Source: Ophiosphaerella korrae (lineage: Eukaryota; Ascomycota; Dothideomycetes; Pleosporales; Phaeosphaeriaceae). From it: a DNA stretch of 64,000 nt. Of this stretch, positions 26,965-37,684 are shown one piece after another. The translations under genes and the position numbers were made by a program. Position 1 is the stretch's first letter. Each line of letters opens with the position of its first letter. Location of the stretch: assembly GCA_028456385.1 (NCBI GenBank), contig JALNQF010000188.1, positions 1 to 64,000 of the forward strand, given 5' to 3'. The notes under the pieces are model-generated. The model saw nothing but the letters and a program-made list of their open reading frames with translations. It did no database searches and was not told the origin of the DNA.

Positions 26965-27405
26965 TATTATAGCTATAACAAGGGAAAACTAACTTAAGCT
27001 AATTAGCCCTACTATAGATAACAATAGTATATATAATCTATAGGGTAACAAACTTAACTAAGAAGCTAACTATAATAGGGATACGTAATAAATTTGCAAT
27101 TCGCAATCTTAGTAAACACAAAGTATAAAGCTAAGCACGTAATAAATTTGCGATTCGCGATCTTAGTAAACACAAAGCACGAAGCTAGCTAAGAGACCTA
27201 GGTATATAGTTAGTAGCAATGCACATCATTAAGATAGTATCGGCAATCTAATCTTTAACCTAGAACGCTAATACTTGACATTGTACACACAAATCAACTA
27301 TTGTTTATAGTTATTGCTGATTACTACACGGACTTTTGTTATCAACTCTCAATCCACCAACAACCCAAAGGTCATTAGGAAGTCGACCCTAGTGCACCCG
27401 TTACA
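26965..27405 (+). mobile_element. 3' LTR of element E, at the RIP boundary
   Basis: Starts TATTATAGC (decayed TGTTATAGC), ends CCCGTTACA; 441 bp like its partner at 6685. A 54-bp direct duplication occupies 27083-27190. Mutation load falls steeply along it: the first part is AT-rich, while after about 27110 intact CpG and CpA return (TTCGCGATC, AAACACAAAGCACG). Confidence 0.8.
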
Positions 27406-28807
27406 GTCCTATTACTATACTAAAAGCGACAACAGATCTCGCCAAAATAGACGATTAGGTTATGTCGCAAGTGCGTATTGGTATATATATACTAGTCTAG
27501 GCAGCAGAATACTAAGCTTGAGTGAGCTCGAGCTCCTATTTTGCTGCGCAACAGGTTACTATTCGCATTTTCTTTGAATAGCTTAAGGCCGCAGGGAGGA
27601 TTTTGTTTGTAACGGAGATAGGATAGCTAGAACATGTTTAGAGCGCGATTAAATCGTGTTTTAGTTAACTTACATAGCTATCGAGAATTCCTAGCATCGT
27701 GTTGAGTATTAGTAGAACGTGTTGTGAACGTGTTGTAGAATCTTGTTGGTGCTAGGTTGAGCTCGCTCAGAGCTGCGCACGCGCTAACTGCAGTTTGGCG
27801 TAGTCATCACATATATAGCCTAGCGCTATTTCCATGGCATCCTCGGCTAACCCATGGTTAGATGACATGCACACCTCGAGACCTTCAATGCGACCATCGT
27901 GAGTGTTTAGATATGCTTGTAGAGAATAGTAGGTGTGTACGCAATGATAATTAAATTGAGGATAGAAACTATTTACTGTTCTTGGTTGCTTCCTTTGGTG
28001 CGCAGTCCTCGGAGTTGAGTCGAGTCCTCGCCACCCCCCCGCCCGGCGCATACAACTCATTGAGGCGCTGTACTGCCTTCTTCAGGCACGTCCAAAGCGG
28101 TCGATCTTTTCAGAAGAAAAAGATCAAAAACATACAACAGTGGGGATTTACCAGTGGTCACCCACCTGACTACTAGCAGTAACTGGTTTCACGTTGGCTG
28201 CCCTCGAATAATCGTGATGGGGCACGTCGTGGTATATGAGGTTGTCCAGCCTATAGCTGTTCCTAATGTAGTGATAATCGATGCCAGCGATATGACCTTG
28301 AAAGCGTGTAATGAGCAGCTGCTGACAGTGCGTAGTATGCGATAAACATATCCTCCCACAAGAGCCGCCCACAATTGTTGAGTCCACAATTGTCGATAAC
28401 ATGGAGGTACAGCCGTTCATCGTCATGAATTTTCACTGGCTGTGTTCTACACGTCCTACATCCTCGTCCTTACCTTTCGTACTCAATAATCTATCATGTT
28501 TTGTCGGCATCGTTGATGCTGGCTCCGGGACGATGTCAAAGATTGCCTCTTGTATGCCATATCTCACTAAATACGTCTCTTATGAGTCGAAAAACTAGTT
28601 GCAGAAGACCGCTCACCACCAGTGTACAGTGAAATATGCTCCGCCACGATTGCAAAGTCAGGATGCAGTCCCTAGCGCCCCGAGTTTGACAAAGACTGTA
28701 AACCGAGAACGTACCGATGATGTTTACAAGGCGGCTAACAAATCGAAACATAGGATACATAAACAGTCGCTGCTACATGCATATGAAGAGAGGACTCTAG
28801 CGGCAAG
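27406..28807. other. Non-coding stretch between RIP block and DUF3435 remnant
   Basis: About 1.4 kb of normal base composition. Short open frames exist on both strands (longest 97 codons, minus, 27767-28060), but none resembles a known protein and they overlap one another. A run at about 28600-28810 on the plus strand, rich in Lys, Arg and Glu, could be the lost N-terminal part of the DUF3435 gene, in another frame. No RNA gene was recognised. Confidence 0.4.
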
Positions 28808-30660
28808 ATGATGGACACAACTGTACTCAAACCATTCAACCTCACTACACTTCCTCCGCTTTCTGCTTACAACTTTGGGCCGCTAAAACCCCAGACACGT
28901 GACCATGACCTACATGAGCTTTTCGCGTTCATCTGGATGCAAGACACTGAAGCGTTTGATCATCCCCGGTATCGTCTACAGATCGCGTTGGCCATTCTCC
29001 TCTTTTACCACCTCGGCCTACATCCTAGTGTCGCCTTAAGTGAAGGTCTCTATTACCGAGATACCAAGATACTACTAAAGAAACAGAACAACACTGTTCG
29101 TGTCATCTTTGATATGCCTAGAGGATAGGGAAAAGTTCCCTAGATCAAAAAATTGGCGTGGGTATGTATGCACAAACGTTATTATGAGCGGCTGGCTGAT
29201 TTCCCCAAGGAGAACTATGACCCTCGCACACTCACCAGGCCATCGCCAAATCTGTCCAGTGACGCTGTTTCTTGCCCTAGCAATAGCTGACAGCACCATC
29301 GAAGGTGTGAATTCTAGCGACGATTTATCGTCCCTAGTTGATCGAGAATGGTCTGATTGCATAACACTTCCATGCAATCCCAATGCCGGCCATCTCCCAG
29401 TGCTACGACGTACTTCCGGCAAATCTAAGGCCATTTCTTCGTGCGCGATCAAGCCATCAGCTTTACATAAGATGACACTAGCGCAAATAGCAAGGGCTGG
29501 GCACGAAAACACCTTCACTGATCTATTACAGGATGTAAGGATGAGTTCATAGAGAGAAAAAAGACGTATGTAGCTCCCTTTTAGGTCTTTGAGACAAATC
29601 TTACTATTTCAGGCTTCGATCAGGAAAAGCCAATGCTCCTACGGCTGCATTTGATTGGGAGAGGGCAAGCCATAAGTGTTTCAGAGTTGCTCGGCCACGT
29701 CCTGGATATTAAAACGACGCAACCAATCTATCCTGTAATCAAATTAAGGCCGCTCAAGAGTATTCCAGATGTTGTAAAGATCTAGCTGAAATACGACCTT
29801 ACGAGATACACTGTCATATCCTGTCTTAATAGCGCACGCTTGAGCTACGATTATGTATTAGATATACTTTTGCCCTTCGTGAATGCTGCTGCTGCCGTAA
29901 TGCTGGAACTATACTACGTAGACGCCGTGCCGGATACTGATGGACGATGCCAACGCTGCGGACTATATCTTGCATGGTAATGTGCTTGCGTAATGACTAT
30001 TCGTCTATGACTGACTTCAATAGGATTCCGATGAAGACTTATTTACTTAAATGCTTGTAGAAGTATAAAAATCGCCAGGCTTTGAAGCAACTTATGATAG
30101 CTATGTAGAATCAGGACTGGGCTTGCAAATGGACGGCATGCACCCTCGATTCCTGTTCGAACCTAGAGTTTGCCGCGGCGCACATGAGTGAGCACCTACA
30201 GGGCTGGCCTCTCGATGTGAGTGGCAAGAGTGTTATCAAACATTCAAGGATCCTGACGCGCTTTACGATTATCTTCTTCAAGATCACGGAGTGCATATAC
30301 AAACTATTATACCTACAAATGCAAAGTTCTGTATCGAGTGTGCGGAGTGGGTCTTGAGCAAACTCGATTGGACCTAGTATGAGTTATATTATGTGCAAAA
30401 CCCTCATAGGATATACGGCCCGATAATTATTGATGGCATACTCGCGGCACCTCGCAGATATCCGTACCGCTCCACCTTCCTGCAAATGGATAATTATACC
30501 CAGTACATCAGTTATGTTGGGAGCTATATTGACAAGGAAGCGGACAGTTACTTATTGTTAGGATGCCTACATCCGACTTGCGGGCAGGAAGCGGGCAGGA
30601 AGCCTACAGGAAGGGAGACTTAAAAACTCATCTCAAGGTCTTCCATGCTACCCCCCCTCC
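28808..30660 (+). pseudogene. Broken DUF3435 tyrosine recombinase (Starship captain-like)
   Basis: Pieces of one DUF3435 protein are spread over all three plus frames. The first piece (28808-29128) carries the core DLHELFAF...YRLQIALAILL...YYRDTKILL block. A second, in another frame at 29100-29550, has ICPVTLFLALAIAD, the following conserved block. A third at about 30310-30655 has FCIECAEWV, YGPIIIDG, FLQMDNYTQYI and a closing C2H2-type finger (CLHPTCG ... KTHLKVFH). In-frame stops and frame changes separate the parts, so no recombinase can be made. DUF3435 proteins are the captain recombinases of Starship giant transposons; here the plus-strand gene would point to the gene-bearing right side. 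The family call is from remembered motifs; Crypton-like or stand-alone DUF3435 origin is possible. Confidence 0.6.
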
Positions 30661-31179
30661 GTGAGTCTGACACATCATATATCATAATGGAAGAGCTTGC
30701 AGACTAGTTGGCTGGAATGCAGGAAGGGTGGTGACGATCTATTGATCTGGATAATCACCTGTGCCGGCAATCGTGGGATAATGTTCCTCCCCGCATGCTG
30801 CAGGACTCACCAGTGCCAAAAAAGGATTGTTTAACATGGCGGTGACTGAGAAGGTGGTGCGGTCGATTGGGATGATTGTGTGGTTGATTAGGAAGATGGT
30901 TTAGTTAGTTGGGAATTTGGTTGAGATGATAATACGGTCGACTGGACTTGGCTGTCGTGTTGGTGATATAGAGGATACTAGAGTCAAGAGTCTCCGTGTT
31001 CAAGGTCATGCGAAATCTAGGTAGTACCTTCTATTAATATGATTTTCTACTTGCTGAGTGTAAGCCATTATGCCAGGAACTCATGCCAACGCTTCTACTC
31101 AACTCTTCCGCTCGAACGAGTTCATAGGATGCTGATACACGTTGCCAAGGAGGCGCCAACGGTGTTCAAAGGGCTAAGC
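30661..31179. other. Gene-free stretch with G/T-skewed strand
   Basis: About 520 bp without a convincing frame. Positions 30835-30965 are markedly rich in G and T on the plus strand and poor in C, with repeated GGTTGATTGGGATGAT-like words. No gene, tRNA or terminal repeat was recognised. Confidence 0.4.
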
Positions 31180-32029
31180 TCATTCATCTGGCTGCATAGC
31201 ATCGTACTCTGCCTTGAGGGCTACGATGACGTCCTGTGCGGATCTAAATCGGCGCTCAATGCAGCATCCTGAGATGATTTCTCCAAATTGCACACCAGAT
31301 AGGTCCGGAAATTCACCTTGATTGAATAGCTCCCTTACACGTTGACTATATATAAATCTGCTCTCACCTTGGGGCGCTGGGCCTTTATAGAAAGGATACT
31401 GGCAAGTGTTGATGATATAGAGGAGTATGCCTAAGCCGAACACATCAACTTGCTCCGACCAAAGATCAGTCGTCTTTGGGTCGAAAAAGGGATAATCAGG
31501 GAGCGTTTTGCCGTTTAAATCTAGATCGCGGCATCTAGAACCACCAAAGTCGGCGAGAATTAGGTTTGTAGTCTGGTCGACCTGATGGACAAGCACATTA
31601 AAGGTGCTCAGATTCATGTGGATGATGCCTTTCTTATGGAGGTGCGCGACTGCTTCAGTGGTCTGAAGGCTCCATATTCTTCGTAAAGCGTAGTCGATTT
31701 CAGTATGGCTGTCGATGTAAGACTAAAGGTTCCCACAATTCGCCTCATCAAGTAAAAGTCCCTCATTCATGTCTTGATCCCTCCTGAAGAGTCCATAGTA
31801 TCTAGTACCATAGATTAGGAGTGTCTAGTTGTCCATTAAGTATAGGTACACACCGAATAATTTGAGGATGTGGGCCTAGCCTCTTGAGAATCTGTCTCTC
31901 TATGGTGAAAGCAAGCTTATATTCGACAAGCTCTTTTTCGGAGCATGAACTTCGTGGCGATTTATAAACAAGGCCGTTCATCAAACGATAGACAATGGAT
32001 GTGCGCCCTTCAGCACTAATAACATCCAT
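31180..32029 (-). pseudogene. Protein kinase-like gene, broken
   Basis: Read from 32029 leftwards. A first frame has a degenerate nucleotide-binding start (GRTSIVYRL, then VYKSP with the expected ATP-binding Lys) and a C-helix-like FTIERQILKRLG, ending at a stop near 31802. A second frame from about 31800 carries GLLLDEANCGNL, an in-frame TAG near 31720, then HLHKKGIIHMNLSTFNVLVH. That is the catalytic loop, with HMN in place of HRD. LILADFGGSRC (DFG box), then WSEQVDVFGLGILLYII and helical C-lobe sequence follow to 31180. The frameshift, the stop and the missing catalytic Asp all argue against an active kinase. An intron around 31800 could explain the frame change but not the TAG. It lies tail-to-tail with the DUF3435 remnant. 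Confidence 0.6.
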
Positions 32030-32244
32030 GATGATGGAAACAGTGGAGGTGATGATTATGGGAGAGGGACGAGCGCTTCAATCAAAGAAAATTCAAAGCC
32101 AGCGTAGGACTGCAAAGCTGTATACAGCCCCTCGTACAACTCTTAGACGCCGCCTTCAGGGTATCCGCCCTAAACACAAGACAACGCCTGTTAACCTAAA
32201 GATAAGCTCTGTTAAAGAGCAGTCTCTTGTTTAATAGATTCTAG

Positions 32245-32589
32245 ACCTTAATTAACAAGGCTTTCCCCCTTAGATTATTAAAGTACGACAAATAGTAGAT
32301 ACTCTACTTGCTTCTCGTAGCTAAAATCCACTTCCCCTAATCCTTAGTAAGTGCTATGTGTTACGCTTTATATACTACTAGCTAGAGCTTTAGACAAAGT
32401 AGAATAAGAAGTTATACTCTTAGAGAGTATAGTGTAAGGATCTTATTATAATTAGAGCTTAGTTTAAGCTTATTTAGGATATGTACAACGTATATAGAAT
32501 TTCTAATTTAGACGTATTTAGCTTTAATAATACTAGCTTTATAATAGGAGTAGCTATAATATTAAAAGTTATTACTAGCTCTAATAAGG
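32245..32589. other. Short AT-rich, RIP-like patch
   Basis: About 345 bp of AT-rich sequence with few CpA/TpG (especially 32400-32585), resembling the large RIP block in composition. It is probably a relic of a repeated element; no frame or terminal repeat could be assigned. Confidence 0.45.
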
Positions 32590-33153
32590 TGTTAGGAGGT
32601 AGCTAGAAGAAAATAGTGCTTGCCGTAGGCCACAGGAAATAGTGAAGGGATAACAGATAGTATTTCATTTTAAGTACTAATGAGGTAAAAAAATAATACT
32701 TGCTTTCCTCTGTTCGCAAGTGTAGAGCCTTTTATTGTGACGAAGGTCCTCGGAATACCTCGAGATCCTTGGGAACTCTGGTACTAGTCTTGAGTGGGGC
32801 CGATGCGCTGGAAATCATAACGTTGTATAGTCTTAGTCTAAAGCAGGGCTAATGCGCTATCCCAGCGCATAAAAGGCTCTACACTTACAAACAGAGTAAA
32901 GCAAGTATTATTTTTCCGACACTAGTAGTACTCAGATTGAAATACTATTCGTTATCCCTTCACTATCTTCTGTGGCCTACGGCAAGTACTATTGTCTTCC
33001 AGCTACCTCATAACATTTATACGCTGGAGTAGCGCATTAGCCCCGCTCTAGACTAATACTAATACAACGTCATAATTACTAGCGTATCGGCTCCACTCTA
33101 GACTAGTACCAGAGTTCCCAAGGATCTCGAGGATTCCGGGGACTTTCGTCACA
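32590..33153 (+). mobile_element. Solo LTR-like TG...CA element, copy 1, interrupted
   Basis: Two parts, 32590-32735 and 33021-33153, together make one 279-bp plus-strand copy of the element seen intact at 50077-50356 (TGTTATGAGGTAGC ... CTTCGTCACA). Copy 2 splits it. Outer flanks are TAAGG (32585-32589) and TGGGG (33154-33158), which could be a 5-bp duplication with two G-to-A changes. TG...CA ends, about 280 bp and 5-bp duplications suit a solo LTR. Confidence 0.75.
32736..33015 (-). mobile_element. Solo LTR-like element, copy 2, nested in copy 1
   Basis: A complete 280-bp minus-strand copy (TGTGACGAAGG ... CTCATAACA), the same length as copy 3 at 50077-50356. It is flanked by the perfect 5-bp duplication TTTAT (32731-32735 and 33016-33020). 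Removing it together with one TTTAT restores the continuous copy 1, so insertion order is certain. The opposed copies make the locus a large imperfect foldback. Confidence 0.85.
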
Positions 33154-33605
33154 TGGGGGTAGTCTAGTCCTCTTAAGTAAATTAGCTATTTAACCAGCCA
33201 TCAACTCCTCTATTATTAGATTAACTACCTAGTCTAGTCTTTTAGATACCTTAAAGATCTCAAGATCTTTACTAGGCTTAATAACGCCTAAATCAGTCTG
33301 AGTTAGTCTCTTGAAGCGTCCGGCACGCACTTAGCAAGGTAGGCAAAGGCTATCTCAAGGGCTAATACAAAGGCGGCTCTCCTTGAAGCTTAAAATCAAC
33401 GCCTACAAGCTCAAGTTGATTAGTTTATCAGCTGGTATACAAGGAAACGAGTTAGGATTAATCCAAATGAGTGCTTTAGTAACGTAGTTAAGATTAAGGC
33501 TGCGCAAGACTGGGCGGCGATCTCAAAGGTAGAGAAAGCTATGACGAAGGCAGTAGATAAGGCTAACAAGTCTATATCTAAAGCAGCTACTCATATAAAC
33601 TAGGC
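33154..33605 (+). pseudogene. Probable DDE transposase C-terminal remnant
   Basis: Broken plus-strand frames between about 33290 and 33605. The part that can be read has NVVKIKAAQDWAAISKVEK followed by an alternating Ala/Lys-rich helix to a TGA after VLGLK. Short upstream words (SVRHALSKVGKG) resemble the charged helical tail of fungal pogo/Fot1-type transposases. No DDE catalytic core is present here. The assignment rests on general character only; it could be another repeated gene fragment. Confidence 0.3.
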
Positions 33606-33925
33606 TGTACTTGGCCTAAAGTGAATACAAATTGACGTTGTGGAGATATTACATTTTGAAGTTGATCAATTGAATTCGGTGGGGTGGCCTAACTCTATAT
33701 GCCCGAGCTTATCACACACTTTGCTCGATCTAGTATAATTAGCTGTCTTTCCCTCTGATAACGGAATCCAGGTTCAGGAACGTGGTATCCCGTTTACGGG
33801 CTAGAAGCGACAAATTGTTGACCGCTGGGCAATTGACTCTGTTATTCAGCGTCCTATGGTCGTATGTGATGGACAGATGCTTTACACATCTATATGAAAA
33901 TGCAATTTAGTTCTAGTGTTCGACA
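33606..33925. other. Gene-free stretch downstream of the regulator gene
   Basis: About 320 bp between the transposase-like remnant and the stop codon of the minus-strand regulator. No frame, repeat or RNA gene was recognised. It should contain the 3' untranslated region of the regulator. Confidence 0.4.
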
Positions 33926-35522
33926 CTATTGTGGTACCGCATCCCCTGGCCTAGTCGCCCACCTCAACGCCGCATTCGACCCCAGGCTGTTCAAAAACTC
34001 TCTGATTGCACTCGGCAAGTCTGGATTGTTCCACTCGCGCTTTATCAGCGCTATGTACTCGCGATCACACGTTGTGTTGCGCGACATGTACAACAGCGTA
34101 CTACCTAGCGGAAACGATATCGTTGGCCCCGTCACGCCCAATTCGTCTTGGAAGAAGTACTTGGCGGAGCGCGCGACCAAGCGCGCGAAATGACGCGGGT
34201 GTGGGCGGTCGGGGTGCGTGCATGCTGTTTCTGTGGGCAGGACGCCGGTCGCTGTGTCGAGCGCGGCGTAGAGGATTAGGGCGGTGACCCAGTATTTGAT
34301 TGTCAGGCAGGCGACGTCAAGGCTCGGGAACACGATTGGGGTGGCTGTGTGTGTGGCTGGTGTGTATATTTCAGATTCGTTTGTGGCGGCCCACGAATGC
34401 AGCTGGAAATGGAGGGTCCGGCACTTTGCGCTTGTTTCGAGGTCTTTGGCTTCGTCGAGCGGGCTGCCAGAGCTGGGGGTGCCGTATCTGTTGACGTTTT
34501 CAAGGATCTCTGGGATTCCGGCGAAGATGTCGAGAAGGGTGTCGTTAGGGGTTTTAGATCTACCGCGCCAGGGTATGGTTTTCCATTGTTCTTCGTTTAG
34601 AAATGAGCGTTTGCGAACTCGCACGTTAGCGATTAAGAGACGGTGTCGTGCATTAGCAAATATTGCGTGGGGTCCATCGTCAGTATATGCTTCTGGGCCT
34701 CTTGCTAGAATGAGGGCGTTTTCACCTTCAGCGTGGCTTAGCCAGCTTTTTGCCTGGTTGGGTGTTTGTGCTTCTGCTCCGAATAAGATTTCAAATAGGG
34801 CCATGACACGGGGGATGGCAAGGACTGCCATGGATCTTGTTTGAGTTGAATTTTGTAATGCAATCCTAGTCTCTGTTAGTGCCTTCCCATATAGATTGCG
34901 CCCATGTCGTGTGAGATTTGTGTCATTGGCTCGTTTGCCTAGGGCTACAGTTCCAATTGCGAGAACAGCTAGGCGAAGTGCTTCATCTTCAGCACTGAGG
35001 CGTGGCAGCAAGTCCAACATCTGCCTCCCTTCAGAATTTGTTTTGCCACCTCGTGGGAGGTATAGGTCTGCGAACGCTTCCATGCTCTTCTCGCCATATG
35101 CCGCTCGACAAAAATCGATAGGGAGAACAATGGATATTGGGAGAGTCCTCTGTGGGCTACGGCTCCCCCCGGAAGGCCGCCTTGCAGAGACCATTTGCAG
35201 AGAGCTCGAAGCTGCCTGCAGTTGGTTCTGAGTACTACTAGCCTCTGAAGTCTGGGATGAGAATGACACATCTTGAGCACGGCTGGAAGACATGTTCTGA
35301 GCACTGCCACCATGGTACACAAAGATGCGATCTGGTTCATAACCACCACAGGGTATTCCCCGCTCTTTACATTGTCCACATGCCGGACTCTGTAAGTCAC
35401 ACTATCAGGTGTTAGCTTAGCTTAGCACGCTGGGGCTTTCAGCCCTAATACGGTCCACGTACACCTTTCTTCCGTTTGCGACATGTAACACACCCTTTCG
35501 ATCTACCCGCAACGCCTACCAT
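33926..35522 (-). CDS. Zn2Cys6 fungal transcription factor
   Basis: Two exons, 35522-35463 and 35401-33926, give 511 residues. The 61-bp intron (donor GTACGT, acceptor GATAG, branch-like GCTAAC) splits the zinc cluster. Joining restores a canonical cluster: Cys 11, 14, 21, 28, 31 and 38 (CVTCRKRKKG, then CDLQSPACGQCKERGIPC), spacing C-x2-C-x6-C-x6-C-x2-C-x6-C. A Ser-rich linker follows, then a long helical region (about 100-500) like the 'fungal-specific transcription factor' middle region. The class binds CGG-containing DNA as nuclear regulators. It is divergent from the DUF2306 gene across a 947-bp shared spacer and could regulate neighbours; the target is unknown. The start is the only ATG shortly upstream of the cluster. 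Confidence 0.85.
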
Positions 35523-36469
35523 GGCTGATCCTGTGTGTACGTGATAACGGCGCCCAAAGACGTGTACAGCGCAAAATGTTCCGCTTATGGCGTGGTGTAG
35601 CAGTAGAGCGTGCTGATTATTGACGAGATGACATTGACATGCAACGTTTGGTGACGACACGAACGTCGCTTAGCACCTTGTGGCGGTGTGATATTCCAAA
35701 AATTAGTTTCGTTGGTTGGCCGAGTTTCATCATCATCATCATCAATGAGGTGTCTGCCTGCCCAGATCCCGTGGGGTTTAGGCAGCGACGATCCCATGCT
35801 AACTCTAGCACAAGGGGGGTCCAGAACGGATGAGTCGGTCCGTGCTCAAACTTACACAAGATTGGAAAGAAATCGACAATCTTCCATCCGTTCTGGCACC
35901 CCCCTTGTATCTAATCCATGTTGGTTTGATCTTCATCCTGCATTGATCTCTCCTTCACGTTGACTTCTACCTCGCGTTAATCTCTGCCGTGTAATTGCTC
36001 GTATGGTGACCTGTTGTCACGCTGATCTTCTTTTCGCGATATGGCACCTAAATACAAGTTGAAATTGCTGTTAAGGTGTCGTGTACTTACGGCTGTAGAA
36101 GTTCCTCACGCCTTATTCTCACTATAACTAGCAAGCAGCTCACAGCAGTCAAACAGTAGAATTCTTGCCGGTTAGATAACCGAAGCCCGAGTTACAGCGC
36201 TCAGCCTTTTCACAAGGGCCGTTGGGGTAGGTTGGGTGATGGCTCTACTTGGCAATGGGGCGAAATCGCACAATCAACTGCATTGGGTTTAGTCCGGGGG
36301 CCTTGCCATTTAGCGCATATTCAACCACATCAGGAAACATGTAGTAGGTTCAAGATGATAAATATCAGAAGAATGGTGCTCTTCACACTGGAAACCAAAC
36401 CGCCTTTCATACACTCCAACAATCACACCTCCTCAAATTCCTACGACTTTTTCATTTTTTCAATTTGTC
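35523..36469. promoter_or_regulatory. Shared divergent promoter region
   Basis: A 947-bp spacer between the starts of the Zn2Cys6 regulator (minus) and the DUF2306 gene (plus). It contains a short CAT/ATC microsatellite (about 35727-35745) and a 99-bp inverted-repeat element (35810-35908). Individual factor sites or a TATA box could not be assigned with confidence. Confidence 0.5.
35810..35908. repeat. Mini inverted-repeat element, 99 bp
   Basis: Ends ACAAGGGGGGTCCAGAACGG... and its inverted counterpart ...CCGTTCTGGCACCCCCCTTGT. The arms are about 24 bp with one single-base indel, around a loop of about 50 bp. It looks like a very small MITE or a strong hairpin. No clear target duplication is visible. 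Confidence 0.65.
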
Positions 36470-37684
36470 ATGAGTGTCACGTCTGCTCCAAGCGAAACCC
36501 CCGAAAAGGGCTTCAAGTCCATAGTGAGAAAGATATACAACCCACTTGGATTCAAGAAAGGCTACAACTTTCTCCTTTATTTCATCTTTGCGGGTGGGCT
36601 TTTAGGCTTCTCTTTAGCTCGCTTCATGTATCTCGACTTTAGCAAATTTTGTCCTAAGGGCGGATCAAGTAGCGCTAGCGGCGCTGCTCCAGGAGAGTGC
36701 TACTACTACCTAAACTTTGATCGGTACAAGATTGGAATCTTGCTGCATTTAGCCTGTGTGCTTCCAGCCGGCATCCTCGCTGTTTTGCAGTTCACGCCGT
36801 TTATTCGACATCGGTGGATCATCATTCATCGTATCTTTGGATATAGCGCACTTCTATTGTACACTGTCAGCTTGGCTGGCGTACTCATGATTGCCCGGCA
36901 GGCATTTGGAGGCGACCTCGCTATCCAAACCTGGATTGGCCTTGCTGTTATTGTCACAATGACATGCTTCATCCTTTCGTATATCAACATCAAGAAGCTG
37001 CAGATTGAACAGCATCGCGCTTGGATGCTTCGAGGATGGTTCTACGTAAGCTTTTACACTCATCATCAACCAGTGATAGTTTAACTAACATACTGTAGGC
37101 GGGCTCTATCATCACCACTCGCATCATCATGATTCTTGCAACGCTTGTGATTTCGAGTTCTGGCGGCTATGTCAACGTATGGCCCTGTGCAAAAATCGAA
37201 GTAACCTTACCTCGGAAGTCGATGCTGCTGGAAAAATATCCTACTTGTAAAGGATACGTGAATGGAACCGACCCCACCGCCTCCGCAGTCATCAAAGCAG
37301 ATCTCAAGGGCGATAATGGTACTAACGCGGGTGCCGCACTAAATCTTTCTTTTGGTATGGCTGCATGGCTTGCATCTTCGATCCACACTTTTGGTGTTGA
37401 ACTCTATGTAAGTAACTCATAACTAGAACAACCTAGAGTGTGCATGACTGACTTGCATGTAGCTACATCTTACGCCGAAAGAGGCACAACGTCTACGAAA
37501 CGTGAGCTATCAACGACAGCTCGAAGCTGGCATGCAAAGAGCTGGATCTGCGGGTCTGACCCATGATCGGTTGGGCGATGCGGATCCATGGGTTCCAGGA
37601 CACGAGATGAGCACAGATAGCAATAGCAACAACGCCCTAGCAAACAGACCGGCTAATGGAACCACCGTTCAGGAAATAAAATAA
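36470..37684 (+). CDS. DUF2306 multi-pass membrane protein
   Basis: Three exons, 36470-37045, 37099-37407 and 37463-37684, all joined in phase 0 (GTAAGC...TGTAG; GTAAGT...TGTAG), give 368 residues. Hydrophobic segments lie near residues 32-54, 86-106, 117-140, 150-170 and 193-212, with another near 285-300. The pattern HRIFGYSALLLY, followed by EQHRAWMLRGWFY, is the His-bearing signature of DUF2306 membrane proteins. An extracytoplasmic loop with Cys lies after the first segment. The C-terminal tail is polar. Biochemical role is unknown for the family. The ATG chosen opens MSVTSAPS just after a T-rich stretch and keeps a short polar N-terminus. Confidence 0.8.

Noticed and set aside
27314..27577. 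87-codon plus-strand frame at the end of element E's LTR
   Set aside because: Most of it lies in the LTR and in the first normal DNA after it; no family resemblance, and an LTR end is not expected to code.
27767..28426. Minus-strand frames of 97 and 92 codons that might be exons of one gene
   Set aside because: No convincing splice pair, no recognisable motif, and equally long frames on the opposite strand.
32590..33153. Single large foldback transposon
   Set aside because: The perfect TTTAT duplication and the 280-bp length of the inner copy show a nested insertion of two separate copies instead.
34284..34844. 186-codon plus-strand frame
   Set aside because: Antisense shadow of the Zn2Cys6 factor, whose minus-strand frame has clear family features.
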